Origin: JADFXI01 sp963784135
GTDB lineage: Bacteria; Nitrospirota; Thermodesulfovibrionia; Thermodesulfovibrionales; Dissulfurispiraceae
Length of the DNA stretch: 64,000 nucleotides
Reading direction: 5' to 3'
Assembly: GCA_963784135.1 (NCBI GenBank)
Contig: CAWAQG010000016.1
Span: forward strand, 99,375-163,374
Part shown: piece after piece, positions 16,700 through 25,721 of the stretch
Numbering within the stretch: position 1 is the stretch's first letter
How the letters are laid out: each line of letters opens with the position of its first letter
Program-made: the position numbers and the translations under genes
The notes under the pieces: model-generated
The model's input: only the letters and a program-made list of their open reading frames with translations
What the model was told of the DNA's origin: nothing
The model's database searches: none

Positions 16700-18043
16700 T
16701 TATTTAATATTGTAATCTTTTATTTTTGTCAGCAGGGTTTTATAGTCTATTTGCAGCATGAGCGCCGCCTTTGACTTATTGCCGCTTGTCAGATGCAGCG
16801 CCTCTTTTATGGCCTTTTTCTCGACAGCAATAACAGCTCCCCTGAGGGGAAAGAGGGCATGGTTTTCTTCACGGTTTTCGCCATCCCTGACCAGCAACCT
16901 GACATCCCTTTGTTTGATAACGCCGTCTTCCGTTAGGAGTACGGCCCGTCTGATGACATTTTTCAGCTCCCGTATATTGCCGGGCCATTGATACCCGGAT
17001 AAGCAGGCCATGGCAGCGTCGTCGAAATCCTTTATCTGCTTCCTGGTTTCCGTTGCAGCATCTATAAGGAATTTACGGGCGAGGAAGGGAATGTCCTCCA
17101 CGTGTTCCCTCAAAGGCGGCATGGTGATAATGAATTCGCCGAGCCGGTAAAAGAGGTCTTCCCTGAACTCTTTGTTACTGACGCACTTTTTCATGTCCTT
17201 ATTGGTAGAAGCAATGATGCGCACATTAATATCAACCGGCCTCGTGCTGCCGAGCGGGAATATTTTTTTTTCTTCGACAACGCTGAGGAATTTGGTCTGA
17301 ACGTACGGCGTCATATTCTGAAGTTCGTCGATGAAGAGAGTCCCTCCGCGGGCAGCCTCGAAATAGCCTTTTTTCTTCCTGTCGGCGCCGGTGAAGGCGC
17401 CTTTTTCATGGCCGAAAAGTTCACTTTCAACGAGGCTTTCGGGTATTACGCTGATATCGACTTTCAGGAACTCCTTTCCGGCCCTTCCGCTCAAGTTATG
17501 GATTATGTTGGCGAGAAATGACTTTCCGGTCCCTGTTTCACCCTGAAGGATTATAGAAAAGTCGCTGCCAGACACCTGTTTTACCTGGGCTATTACTCCT
17601 TTCATTACACTGCTTCTTCCCATCAGCCATTCAAAAGAAGACTCCAATGTCGAGTCAAGATTCCTTATCTTTTTTTCAAGTTCGGCCTTTTCGATTGCCC
17701 GGTTAAGCGTTACAATGAGCTTGCTTACCTGCGGCGGCTTTTCAACGAAATCATAAGCGCCAAGCTTGATAGCCTGTACGGCCGTCGGTATATCGCCATA
17801 TGCAGTAATAATGATGACCGGCACATCATTATTACGTCCTTTCAGTTCCTTCAGGGTTTCAATGCCGTCCATCTCAGGCATCTTCAAATCAAGCAGAACT
17901 GCATCGATATCCTCTTTCATGCAGATATCAACTGCGTCCCTGCCGTTGCACGCCTCCATCACTGAAAAGCCGTGTTCCTTCAGCTTCACGGAAAGAGCGA
18001 ATCTTACGATCTCTTCATCATCTGCTATCAGTATAGTTGCCAT
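16700..18043 (-). CDS. NtrC-family sigma-54 response regulator
   Basis: A three-domain activator. The receiver is at the N-terminus with the acidic pair ADDEE and phospho-acceptor Asp52 in VLLDLKMPEMDG. The AAA+ domain has Walker A GETGTGKS, the sigma-54 contact loop GAFTGA intact, and Walker B TLFIDEL. A Fis-type HTH ends the protein (GNKSKAALMLQIDYKTLLTKI). I prefer the ATG at 18043; an upstream GTG is in frame. Its start overlaps the HEAT-repeat gene by 16 bases, so they are co-translated. No kinase is adjacent. The sigma-54 promoter just downstream is a likely target. Confidence 0.93.
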   Translation of the reverse strand: MATILIADDEEIVRFALSVKLKEHGFSVMEACNGRDAVDICMKEDIDAVLLDLKMPEMDGIETLKELKGRNNDVPVIIITAYGDIPTAVQAIKLGAYDFVEKPPQVSKLIVTLNRAIEKAELEKKIRNLDSTLESSFEWLMGRSSVMKGVIAQVKQVSGSDFSIILQGETGTGKSFLANIIHNLSGRAGKEFLKVDISVIPESLVESELFGHEKGAFTGADRKKKGYFEAARGGTLFIDELQNMTPYVQTKFLSVVEEKKIFPLGSTRPVDINVRIIASTNKDMKKCVSNKEFREDLFYRLGEFIITMPPLREHVEDIPFLARKFLIDAATETRKQIKDFDDAAMACLSGYQWPGNIRELKNVIRRAVLLTEDGVIKQRDVRLLVRDGENREENHALFPLRGAVIAVEKKAIKEALHLTSGNKSKAALMLQIDYKTLLTKIKDYNIK

Positions 18044-18468
18044 ATCGGACACCGTGCCTGGATATTTCTGACCGCTTCTTCCACAATTTCCCTTACACTC
18101 GCGTGCTCATCATCAAGGGCCTCCAGCAGGAAGGGAAGAGCGTCCCTGTGGCTTATTATATCGAGCAGGTTCGCGGCATCGCCGCGCACCGTCGGACTTT
18201 TGTCCTGCAACAGTTTTGCTATTGAGGGAATAAGCCGTATTATCGGGCCGGGGGCGGCCGTATTGTTGTGCACCATTTCCTCGACCAATGCGGTTGCGCC
18301 CAACCGTACCCGCATCCTGTCATCCCCGATCATATCAATGACGAGCGGATAGAGAGATTCATCGCGCCTGAGCATGTCAATTATGTTTTCAAGGAACCCC
18401 TTTTCCATATAATCCAGCACCATTGCCTTCAGCTCATCATTATTTCCGGTCATGTTTTTGTTGTCCAT
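18028..18468 (-). CDS. HEAT-repeat protein
   Basis: A 146-residue all-helical protein with at least three HEAT-like units: VRLGATALVEEMVHN, VRGDAANLLDIISHRDALPFLLEAL and VREIVEEAVRNI. No catalytic motif is visible, so a scaffold or partner-binding role is the best guess. It overlaps the NtrC-type regulator downstream and may modulate it. It follows trxB with about 65 bases between, a gap filled by GCCTATTGCC repeats. Confidence 0.8.
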   Translation of the reverse strand: MDNKNMTGNNDELKAMVLDYMEKGFLENIIDMLRRDESLYPLVIDMIGDDRMRVRLGATALVEEMVHNNTAAPGPIIRLIPSIAKLLQDKSPTVRGDAANLLDIISHRDALPFLLEALDDEHASVREIVEEAVRNIQARCPIWQLY

Positions 18469-18469
18469 T

Positions 18470-18530
18470 TGCCTATCGCCTGTCTTTAATTTATTGTCTT
18501 TTTCCCCATTGCCTATTGCCTATTGCCTGT
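18470..18530. repeat. GCCTATTGCC-type short repeat, copy 3
   Basis: GCCTATCGCCTG and, after a T-rich stretch, CATTGCCTATTGCCTATTGCCTG fill the gap between the trxB-like and HEAT genes. It shares its core with the copies near 8.45 and 10.76 kb. Confidence 0.6.
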
Positions 18531-18535
18531 TTTTC

Positions 18536-19480
18536 TTAATTATGCCAGTCGTATTTCCTCCGCTTGCGATGAAAAACATACTTTTCTGCGGATAACGCTG
18601 CAAGGCATCCCTGGGCAGCAGCCACGACTACCTGCCTGACTTCCGTGCAGGTGACGTCGCCGGCACTGAATACGCCCGGTACGACGGTCTCTTTCATGGT
18701 ATTGGTAATTATGCATTCGTCTTCGGTCATCTCTACCGAGCCCTGGAGGTAGTCTATTACAGGCTTGCTTCCGTGGAGATACACAAATACGCCTGACAGT
18801 TCGAGCTCGCTTTCCCTCGCGTTTAAGTCTTTGAGCTTTATTCTCTCTACAAACTCGCCGCCCTCAATTGCTGTGACCGTCTGCCCGGTAATTACTTTCA
18901 GGTTCGGGATCGCGAGGTCGGGATCGTTGCCCGCCACTCTCAGTTTTTGTGATGGAGATACGAGATACACTGTTTTGGCAAAGCGCGTTAAAAGTCCCGC
19001 TTCCCTTACCGCTTCTTCAGAATCACCGATGACGCAGACGTCCTTCCCCCTGTAAAAGGCCGCGTCACAGATCGCGCAGTAACTTACACCCTTGCCAAGA
19101 AAATCCGCTTCCCCCCGGATGGACGCCTTCCTGCCCATGGAGCCGGTGGCGATTATAACGGTTTTGCCATGATAGGTCTTGTCCATCGTGAAGACTTCTT
19201 TTACTTCGCCGCCCAGATAGACACCTATAACCTGGGCTTCTATATATTCTGCGCCGAAAGCCAGGGCCTGTTTCCGGAACAGATCGAGCAGCTCTCTGCC
19301 GGAAACAGCCGACGACAGGCCCGGATAATTTTCTATCAGGCTTGTGTAAGCCAACGCGCCGGTGGCCGCCGATTTGTCCAGGACAACGGTCTTCATTTTT
19401 GCACGCGATGTATATTGCGCGGCGCTGAGACCGGCCGGCCCACCCCCGATTATAATTACGTCATACAGAGTATCAGTCAT
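18536..19480 (-). CDS. trxB: Thioredoxin-disulfide reductase family protein
   Basis: An FAD/NADPH pyridine-nucleotide disulfide oxidoreductase of 314 residues. The FAD site is IIIGGGPAGLSAAQY at residues 9-23. The redox motif is CAICDAAF (CxxC) near residue 137, where classic TrxB has CATC or CAVC. The NADPH-binding stretch VIGDSEEAVREAG departs from the usual GGGDSAxEEA, so cofactor preference may differ. The final FAD motif is GVFSAGDVTCTEVRQVVVAAAQG. It would reduce thioredoxin or a related partner in the cytoplasm. It is the first of a leftward series with the HEAT and NtrC genes, separated by a repeat. Confidence 0.87.
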   Translation of the reverse strand: MTDTLYDVIIIGGGPAGLSAAQYTSRAKMKTVVLDKSAATGALAYTSLIENYPGLSSAVSGRELLDLFRKQALAFGAEYIEAQVIGVYLGGEVKEVFTMDKTYHGKTVIIATGSMGRKASIRGEADFLGKGVSYCAICDAAFYRGKDVCVIGDSEEAVREAGLLTRFAKTVYLVSPSQKLRVAGNDPDLAIPNLKVITGQTVTAIEGGEFVERIKLKDLNARESELELSGVFVYLHGSKPVIDYLQGSVEMTEDECIITNTMKETVVPGVFSAGDVTCTEVRQVVVAAAQGCLAALSAEKYVFHRKRRKYDWHN

Positions 19481-19757
19481 AAGGCCTCCTCGTAATAAAC
19501 TTTATAGCGTAAAGCGTCAGGGCGAGGCGTAAGACGCCCGATTGAATATTATACCCTATCGTGCACCGTTAAAACGCACCATGCAAAAACAAACTGACCC
19601 ACTACCCATACTTGCTATTTATGGTGTTTATTTATGTTAAAATACAGCGCGGAGGGATTTATCTGAGGGAAAGAGATTCGATAAGGAATTGCTTTATAAT
19701 CCCCCCCCGTTCTTCTCCCTTATCAAGGTGGGAAGTAAAGGACCGGAGGGGAGACAT

Positions 19758-20690
19758 ATGAAGAAAATAGTGCTCGTGCTGGCCCTTGTGGCTTTTGTTT
19801 CAGCCGGTTGCGGGCGTAATCAGGACAGACTGCCCTTCAAGGCCTTGCCGCACAATGCGCCAAACCCAAACAATGAACAACACCTCGTTATAGGGCTTGT
19901 TCCAGAGCAAAATATATTCAGACAGATGGACAGGTATGAGCCCCTGGCCGGTTATATCTCAAAGGTCATGGGTATAAAGGTCGATCTTAAAGTCCTGCCC
20001 CAATATGGGAACCTGATAAAGAATTTCAATAGCGGAAAATTCGATGGCGCTTTCTTCGGCAGCTTTACATATGTACTGGCCCATGCGAAACTGGGCGTCG
20101 AGGTGCTTGCCAGACCTGAAAGCCTCGACGGCGTCTCTACCTATTACGGCATGATCTTTGTCAGGAAGGACAGCGGTATCAAAACATCTCAGGACATGCT
20201 GGGCAAACGGTTTGTTTTTGTTGATAAGGCCACGACAGCGGGTTATCTCCTGCCCCTTGTCTATTTCAGTCAGCATGGCATCAGGAATTACAAGATATTT
20301 ATGAAGGAGACCTATTTTGCGGGCAACCATGAGGACGCTATTTATGATGTGCTCGAGAAAAGGGCTGACATTGGAGCGGCAAAAAACACTGTCTATGAGA
20401 GGTTGGCTCGCAGCGATGCAAGAATAAACGACGAATTACGCATTCTTGAGACCTCTCCAAGGGTGCCTGAAAATGGCCTTGCGGTGAGGCGCGACCTCAA
20501 TCCTGAAATAAAGACCCGTCTGAAGGAGACACTCCTGAACATGCATACTACCCCCGAAGGCAGGACTATTCTCAGGCTTTTAGGGGCGCTCCGGTTTATT
20601 GAGACAAAAGATGATGATTACCTGCCTGTGTTAAAATACGTGGAGACCATTCATCTTAAGCTTTCAGCCTATGATTATATGAACGACTAA
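19758..20690 (+). CDS. PhnD-like periplasmic binding lipoprotein
   Basis: A substrate-binding protein of the phosphate/phosphite/phosphonate (PhnD, PF12974) type. The start is the ATG preceded by GGAGGGGAG. The signal peptide ends in a lipobox (FVSAGC). Mature motifs are LVIGLVPEQN, YEPLAGYISKVMGIKV, FDGAFFGSFTYV, GKRFVFVDKATTAGYLLP and ADIGAAKNTVYE. No ABC permease or ATPase is adjacent. Instead its stop overlaps the start of a histidine kinase (TAATG). It therefore most likely acts as the ligand-sensing partner of that kinase rather than in transport, as seen for other kinase-linked PhnD proteins. The ligand is unknown. Confidence 0.87.
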   Translation: MKKIVLVLALVAFVSAGCGRNQDRLPFKALPHNAPNPNNEQHLVIGLVPEQNIFRQMDRYEPLAGYISKVMGIKVDLKVLPQYGNLIKNFNSGKFDGAFFGSFTYVLAHAKLGVEVLARPESLDGVSTYYGMIFVRKDSGIKTSQDMLGKRFVFVDKATTAGYLLPLVYFSQHGIRNYKIFMKETYFAGNHEDAIYDVLEKRADIGAAKNTVYERLARSDARINDELRILETSPRVPENGLAVRRDLNPEIKTRLKETLLNMHTTPEGRTILRLLGALRFIETKDDDYLPVLKYVETIHLKLSAYDYMND

Positions 20691-22528
20691 TGAAGAAAAA
20701 AATCATAATAATTTCGAGCGTTTTTTCTGCTGTTTTTTTCCTCAGCGGCATCTATGTAATTATCACCATTGCAAGCGCAACCTCTACCCTGGATAACCTG
20801 ATAAAGCTCCATCAGGTTGAAATTCTGAGGGAGCACCTGCTGATAGAAATTAAGAAGGTACAGGCCGACCTGAGCCTGAAGAACACGCGGCACGCCCGCG
20901 GAATCGATACCATCGTGACCGATGTGAGGGACATGGAGCATGTGGCTTCAGTATGTACTATGTGCCATCATTCACCGGATATTTTGCAGCGGCTCAAAGA
21001 GATGCAGGACAAGGTCAACCGGTACCAGGAAGCAATGAGCAAAGTGATTACTCTCAGCGCCAATGAGCAAAGACTACAGGAAGAAGAGGACGACGCCTTC
21101 AATATAGGGGAGGATTTGCTCAACACAGTAAACGGCATGATAGCGCTCACCAGTGCCAAGCTTGAGGAAAAGACAACGGCGAACCTCTGGAAAATAAAGA
21201 GCACCAAGCTCATACTCTATTTGCTTGTAGGGACAGGGCCGTTTGTAGTGATAGGGTTTGCCTTTGTTCTTGTGCAGAGTTTAACGAAGCCGGTCAATAC
21301 TCTTTTGGAGGCGACACGGAGGATCAAGGAGGGCGCTCTGGACTATAAGATAGGGGGATTGAGGCATGAATTCGGTGAAGTGGCGGAGTCATTCAACGAC
21401 ATGGCCCATTCGCTTAAAGAGCATATGCAGAGGATAGAGGAGAGCGAAAAACGTTACCGGATGCTGTTTGAGAGCGCTGCCGATGCTATTTTCATACTGG
21501 AGGCCGAAGGCCCCGATGCCGGTAAAATAGTGGCTGCAAACAGGGCGTCGGCGGAAATGCATGGATACACTGTTGATGAACTGCTCAGGCTTAATATTAG
21601 AGATTTGGACACCCCTGCCGCTGGCAAAGAGGTTGCAGGCCGAATAGGCAGGATACTCAAGGGGGAGTGGATCAAGGCCGAGATTGACCATGTTAGAAAG
21701 GATGGAACGATTTTCCCGGTTGAAATAAGCGCCGGGTTACTGGACCTGTCGAACCATAAAAAATACATTCTTGCCTTTGACAGGAACATTTCCGAGAGAA
21801 AACAGTCTGAGAGGATGCTGCAGCGTACGGAGCAGATGAAGATGTGCGGAGAACTTGCCGCAGGGCTTGCCCATGAGATCAAGAACCCTCTTGCAGGCAT
21901 TAAGGCCTCAATGGAATTGCTTTTTAAGGATTTAAACGTGGGCGAGACAGACAGAACAATCCTGTTGAAGGCTATTGAGGACACTATACGCATCGAGTCG
22001 TTCATGAAGGAAATGCTTAATTTTGCGAGGCCGCCCGCTCCGCAATTCACGATGGTGGATGTGAATGCCATTATTGATTCGACTGTTGCCTTCTCACTAA
22101 GACACCCATCCTTCTCCAGCGACGGGAAAGCGGTCACGATTAAAAAGAACCTCTTTGAGCAGATGCCGAAGACTATGGCTGATCCCCTCAAATTGCAACA
22201 GGTTTTTCTGAACCTTCTGCTCAATGCGGCTGATGCCATGCCTGAAGGAGGCACGATCACACTGCAAACTGTTTATGAAGGGCCGTCCAATACGATCTGG
22301 ATAACTGTTTCCGATACAGGCAAGGGTTTCGCCGATACTGTGCTGACTAAAATTTTCGAACCCTTTTTTACGACTAAGCCCAAGGGCACAGGTTTGGGGC
22401 TGGCAATTGTCAAAAGACTTGTCGAACAGCATGGAGGGAGCGTTGCGGTAGAAAGCTGTCCCGGAAAAGGCACCTCTATTATCATGAGCCTCCCGGTAAG
22501 GGAAACCGGGGAGGAAAAAACTGCATGA
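20690..22528 (+). CDS. Membrane histidine kinase with a periplasmic c-type heme motif
   Basis: The 612-residue kinase has TM helices at about residues 5-27 and 173-195. Between them is a helical periplasmic domain with CTMCH (Cys89, Cys92, His93), a c-type heme attachment site. HAMP (about 197-247), PAS (about 255-370, ending in FDRNISERKQ), HisKA with His395 in AGLAHEIKNPL, and HATPase_c (N, DTGKGF, GTGLGLAIVK) follow. The intact catalytic motifs predict an active NtrB-like kinase. Its start overlaps the PhnD-like gene and its end overlaps the regulator (ATGA), so all three form one unit. I infer sensing of redox, NO or a small ligand through heme, modulated by the PhnD-like lipoprotein. Confidence 0.9.
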   Translation: MKKKIIIISSVFSAVFFLSGIYVIITIASATSTLDNLIKLHQVEILREHLLIEIKKVQADLSLKNTRHARGIDTIVTDVRDMEHVASVCTMCHHSPDILQRLKEMQDKVNRYQEAMSKVITLSANEQRLQEEEDDAFNIGEDLLNTVNGMIALTSAKLEEKTTANLWKIKSTKLILYLLVGTGPFVVIGFAFVLVQSLTKPVNTLLEATRRIKEGALDYKIGGLRHEFGEVAESFNDMAHSLKEHMQRIEESEKRYRMLFESAADAIFILEAEGPDAGKIVAANRASAEMHGYTVDELLRLNIRDLDTPAAGKEVAGRIGRILKGEWIKAEIDHVRKDGTIFPVEISAGLLDLSNHKKYILAFDRNISERKQSERMLQRTEQMKMCGELAAGLAHEIKNPLAGIKASMELLFKDLNVGETDRTILLKAIEDTIRIESFMKEMLNFARPPAPQFTMVDVNAIIDSTVAFSLRHPSFSSDGKAVTIKKNLFEQMPKTMADPLKLQQVFLNLLLNAADAMPEGGTITLQTVYEGPSNTIWITVSDTGKGFADTVLTKIFEPFFTTKPKGTGLGLAIVKRLVEQHGGSVAVESCPGKGTSIIMSLPVRETGEEKTA

Positions 22529-23913
22529 AGAAGAAAAGGATATTTATCATAGATGACGATGAACTTATAAGGATGGTACTTACAAGGGCACTTGAGGAAG
22601 ACGGCTATGAGGTGCAGACGGAATCATCGACGGAAGACATTGTCAATAAGATCAGGTCGTGGTTCCCTGATGTGGTATTGCTTGATGTGAATTTGCCGGG
22701 ACGGAACGGCATCGATATACTAAAGGACCTGAAGAGCAAGGGAACGGGCGCCCAGGTTGTCATGCTCACCGCCGACGATACGGCCGAGACAGCTGTCAAG
22801 GCAATGAAGTTGGGCGCGGCCGACTATTTTACCAAACCTTTTAATATTGAAGAAGTCAAGATAATCATACAGAAGCTCTTTGAAAAGATACAGCTTGAGC
22901 ATGAAGTCGAGCAGCTGCGAAGGGTCAGTTCCGAGATGCTCGAAAAGGACATGATCGGCGAGTCGGCAGCCGTTAAAGACCTTAAAGAAAAAATCGGGAA
23001 GATAGCGAAGGCGCATGTCTCGAGCATCCTTATTACAGGGGAGAACGGCTCCGGCAAGGAAGTAGTGGCGCGCTACATACACCGAAAGATGTTCGGTGAC
23101 GGGGCCGCAGCGATAAGGGAGCCTTTTATAGGCGTCAATTGCGCTGCATTGCCCGAGAGCATACTTGAGAGCGAACTCTTCGGCTATGAGAAGGGTGCTT
23201 TTACTGATGCCAAAACCGACCGTAAGGGTGTGTTTGAGCTGGCAAACGGAGGCACTATTCTGCTGGATGAGATAGGGGAAATGAAGCCGAGTCTCCAAAG
23301 CAAGCTGTTAAGGGTACTCGAGGAACGGACGATACGGCGCATCGGCGGCAGGGAGGACATGCCTATAGATGTGACCGTGCTTGCCACGACGAACAAAAAC
23401 ATTTCCGAGGCGGTCAAAAACGGCGAGTTCAGGACGGACCTTTTTTTCAGGGTGAGCACTTTTTATCTGCACATGCCTCCGCTGCGTGAGCGCAGGGATG
23501 ATGTGCCGTTACTCGCCAGATATTTCCTGTCTCATTTTGTCTCCAGGTACAATAATAAGATGATCAAGGATTTCTCTCCCGAAGCGCTTGCTCTTATGTC
23601 GGCATATGACTGGCCGGGAAATGTGCGGGAGATCAAGAACCTTGTTGAGAGGCTTGTCGTGCTTGAGAATGTGGAGAAAATACTGCCGGTCCACTTGCCG
23701 GACTGGCTGACCGGCAAACCGTCTTCCCTGAACGACGTTTCAGTCAAGGGGTTTGTTCTCCCCGAAGAAGGGATATCGCTCGATGATTTTGAAAAAGGCC
23801 TGCTTGTTCAGGCACTGGATAAGACCGGCCACAATAAAACGCTTGCAGCAAAACTGCTCAGGATGAGCTATGACTCTTTCAGATATCAGATAAAGAAATT
23901 CGGGCTGGAATAA
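22525..23913 (+). CDS. NtrC-family response regulator with a GAFTDA loop
   Basis: This is the cognate regulator of the heme kinase. The receiver has IIDDDE and phospho-acceptor Asp54 (VLLDVNLPGRNG). The AAA+ domain has Walker A GENGSGKE, Walker B ILLDEIGE, and YEKGAFTDAKTDR, where the sigma-54 contact loop is GAFTDA rather than GAFTGA. A Fis-type HTH is at the end (GHNKTLAAKLLRMSYDSFRYQIKKF). The Gly-to-Asp change is known in some family members, so activity is likely but not assured. The gene overlaps the kinase by four bases. Its targets are unknown; gspD starts 140 bases downstream on the same strand. Confidence 0.93.
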   Translation: MKKKRIFIIDDDELIRMVLTRALEEDGYEVQTESSTEDIVNKIRSWFPDVVLLDVNLPGRNGIDILKDLKSKGTGAQVVMLTADDTAETAVKAMKLGAADYFTKPFNIEEVKIIIQKLFEKIQLEHEVEQLRRVSSEMLEKDMIGESAAVKDLKEKIGKIAKAHVSSILITGENGSGKEVVARYIHRKMFGDGAAAIREPFIGVNCAALPESILESELFGYEKGAFTDAKTDRKGVFELANGGTILLDEIGEMKPSLQSKLLRVLEERTIRRIGGREDMPIDVTVLATTNKNISEAVKNGEFRTDLFFRVSTFYLHMPPLRERRDDVPLLARYFLSHFVSRYNNKMIKDFSPEALALMSAYDWPGNVREIKNLVERLVVLENVEKILPVHLPDWLTGKPSSLNDVSVKGFVLPEEGISLDDFEKGLLVQALDKTGHNKTLAAKLLRMSYDSFRYQIKKFGLE

Positions 23914-24055
23914 TCATACCGGTTTTTATATTAGGACAAACAGCCTATGCTTTTTTGCTGTTTTTTTGATATACTTTCTGTTAGGTGTGTTTACGGCCAT
24001 TGTTAGTTTTAGGTAAGTGGCGGTATGCCACGGCAAACCTGGGAGGTCTTCTTTT

Positions 24056-25705
24056 TTGCGCAAACGTATCAACAATATGAGTCGGCTCATTCTTGTCGTC
24101 TTGTCCGCAGCAGTTGTCGTTTCTTCATCGGGACCTCCATATGCACAGGAGACGATAAACCAGCAACCGGCGATACCGGCTCCAAGCGCCCGGCCGGCAA
24201 GTGAAAAAAAAGCTAATGTCAGTTTCAATTTCGATGATGCCGATATATTCGAAGTCATACAAACTGTTTTTGGCGATATCCTCAAGGTGAACTATATGGT
24301 CGACCCTAAGGTCAAGGGGAGGGTCAATTTCAGAACAGTCACTCCGGTCTCAAAAGATGAAGTCCTGCCGCTTATGGGGGTACTGCTGAGAATGAACGAC
24401 GCCGGGTTCGTCAATGATAACGGGCTCTACAGGATTCTTCCCTCCAATGAAATACCCGGCACGACGCCTCAAGTTTTTGTTTATCCTCTGCAAAACACAA
24501 AGGCAAAACATATAGCATCACTTCTGCAGTCAATATTCACAGGGGCTGCTGCACCATCAGCGCCCGGCAGGTTTATACCCGAGGCTCCGCCTGCGGGTCC
24601 TGGCGCTGCTCCTGCGCCTTCGGCCACAGCGCCTAAAACAGGGGGTACAGGTTTTTCCGCTGGGACCGGTGGTTTGGTATCTAAAGAGACCAAAGTTTAC
24701 GCCGATGAGATTACCAACTCGCTGGTCGTCCTGGCGTCGCCCGATGATTATAAATTTATTGAAGAAACTATTAAAAAACTCGACACGCCTCCACGCCAGG
24801 TCATGATAGAAGTGCTTATAGCGGAAGTGACACTCACAAAGGAATTTCAATTCGGCCTGGAATGGGTCTTGTCAAACAGTTTAAAGATCCAGGCCAAACC
24901 TTTTAAAAGACCTATTGACCTTAACGGGCAGACAGGACAAAACTCAAATTTGCTGAATGCCACTCCTTTGGCGTCGGGATATTCAGGCTTCTCGTATGCA
25001 GCTACCGACGTTGCGGGAAATGTGAAGGCACTGCTTAATACCCTTGCTTCTAATGATCTCGTCACCGTGCTTGCCTCTCCCCATATTATTGCAGCCGATA
25101 ACCTTGAGGCAAAGATACAGATCGGCAATCAGGTCCCCATCGCCACCTCGCAGATGACGAATGTGGCCTCAAGCACCACCAACGGCAGCATATTGTCGAC
25201 TATCCAGTATCAGGACGTCGGCACTATACTGAAAGTAAAGCCACAGATCAACGAGAGCGGAGTTGTTGCCCTGGAAGTATCGCAAGAGGTGTCTGATTAC
25301 TCTTCGCAGACTGTGCTGGGCACGCAACAGTTTATCTTTACAAAGCGCGCGGCGGAAACAAACGTTGTGGCGAATGACGGCCAGACCATTGTAATCGGAG
25401 GCCTTATACAGGATAATAGGGCAAAAAACAGATCAGGCATACCGTTTCTCAGCAGTATTCCTGTATTGGGATACCTCTTTGGATCAAATGATAACACAAG
25501 TACAAAAACTGAGATCATTGTCCTGCTTACGCCGCACGTTATCAGGAACCAGCAGGAGGCGGGCAGGGTGACAACGGATTACCTTAACAGGCTTAAAGGC
25601 GACACTAAAGATATGAAGCTCAATGAGTTTGTTAATACCGAAGGGCAAAACACGCATGATGTTGGTGATACCGGCAGCAAAGAGCCTTCCAAAAGCGCAC
25701 CGTAA
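24056..25705 (+). CDS. gspD: Type II secretion secretin GspD
   Basis: The outer-membrane channel of the type II secretion system. I place the start at TTG 24056 because GGGAGG lies eight bases upstream and the product then begins with a proper signal peptide (RKRINNMSRLILVVLSAAVVV). N-domains follow (VSFNFDDADIFEVIQTVF; VFVYPLQNTKAKHIASLL), with a Pro/Ala/Gly-rich loop near residues 175-220 inside the second. The secretin core ends with VPIATS, GTILKVKPQI, NVVANDGQTIVIGGLI and IPFLSSIPVLGYLFG. At about 550 residues it is short for GspD. It points towards the rest of the gsp genes, convergent with gspC, which is not the common arrangement. Confidence 0.92.
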   Translation: MRKRINNMSRLILVVLSAAVVVSSSGPPYAQETINQQPAIPAPSARPASEKKANVSFNFDDADIFEVIQTVFGDILKVNYMVDPKVKGRVNFRTVTPVSKDEVLPLMGVLLRMNDAGFVNDNGLYRILPSNEIPGTTPQVFVYPLQNTKAKHIASLLQSIFTGAAAPSAPGRFIPEAPPAGPGAAPAPSATAPKTGGTGFSAGTGGLVSKETKVYADEITNSLVVLASPDDYKFIEETIKKLDTPPRQVMIEVLIAEVTLTKEFQFGLEWVLSNSLKIQAKPFKRPIDLNGQTGQNSNLLNATPLASGYSGFSYAATDVAGNVKALLNTLASNDLVTVLASPHIIAADNLEAKIQIGNQVPIATSQMTNVASSTTNGSILSTIQYQDVGTILKVKPQINESGVVALEVSQEVSDYSSQTVLGTQQFIFTKRAAETNVVANDGQTIVIGGLIQDNRAKNRSGIPFLSSIPVLGYLFGSNDNTSTKTEIIVLLTPHVIRNQQEAGRVTTDYLNRLKGDTKDMKLNEFVNTEGQNTHDVGDTGSKEPSKSAP

Positions 25706-25721
25706 TATACCGCCGTGGTGA

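Noticed and set aside
21454..22260. A 268-codon minus-strand frame inside the heme kinase
   Set aside because: It is antisense to HAMP/PAS/HisKA coding sequence with intact motifs and has no features of its own.
22720..23298. A 192-codon minus-strand frame inside the NtrC-type gene
   Set aside because: It is a shadow of the AAA+ domain coding sequence.
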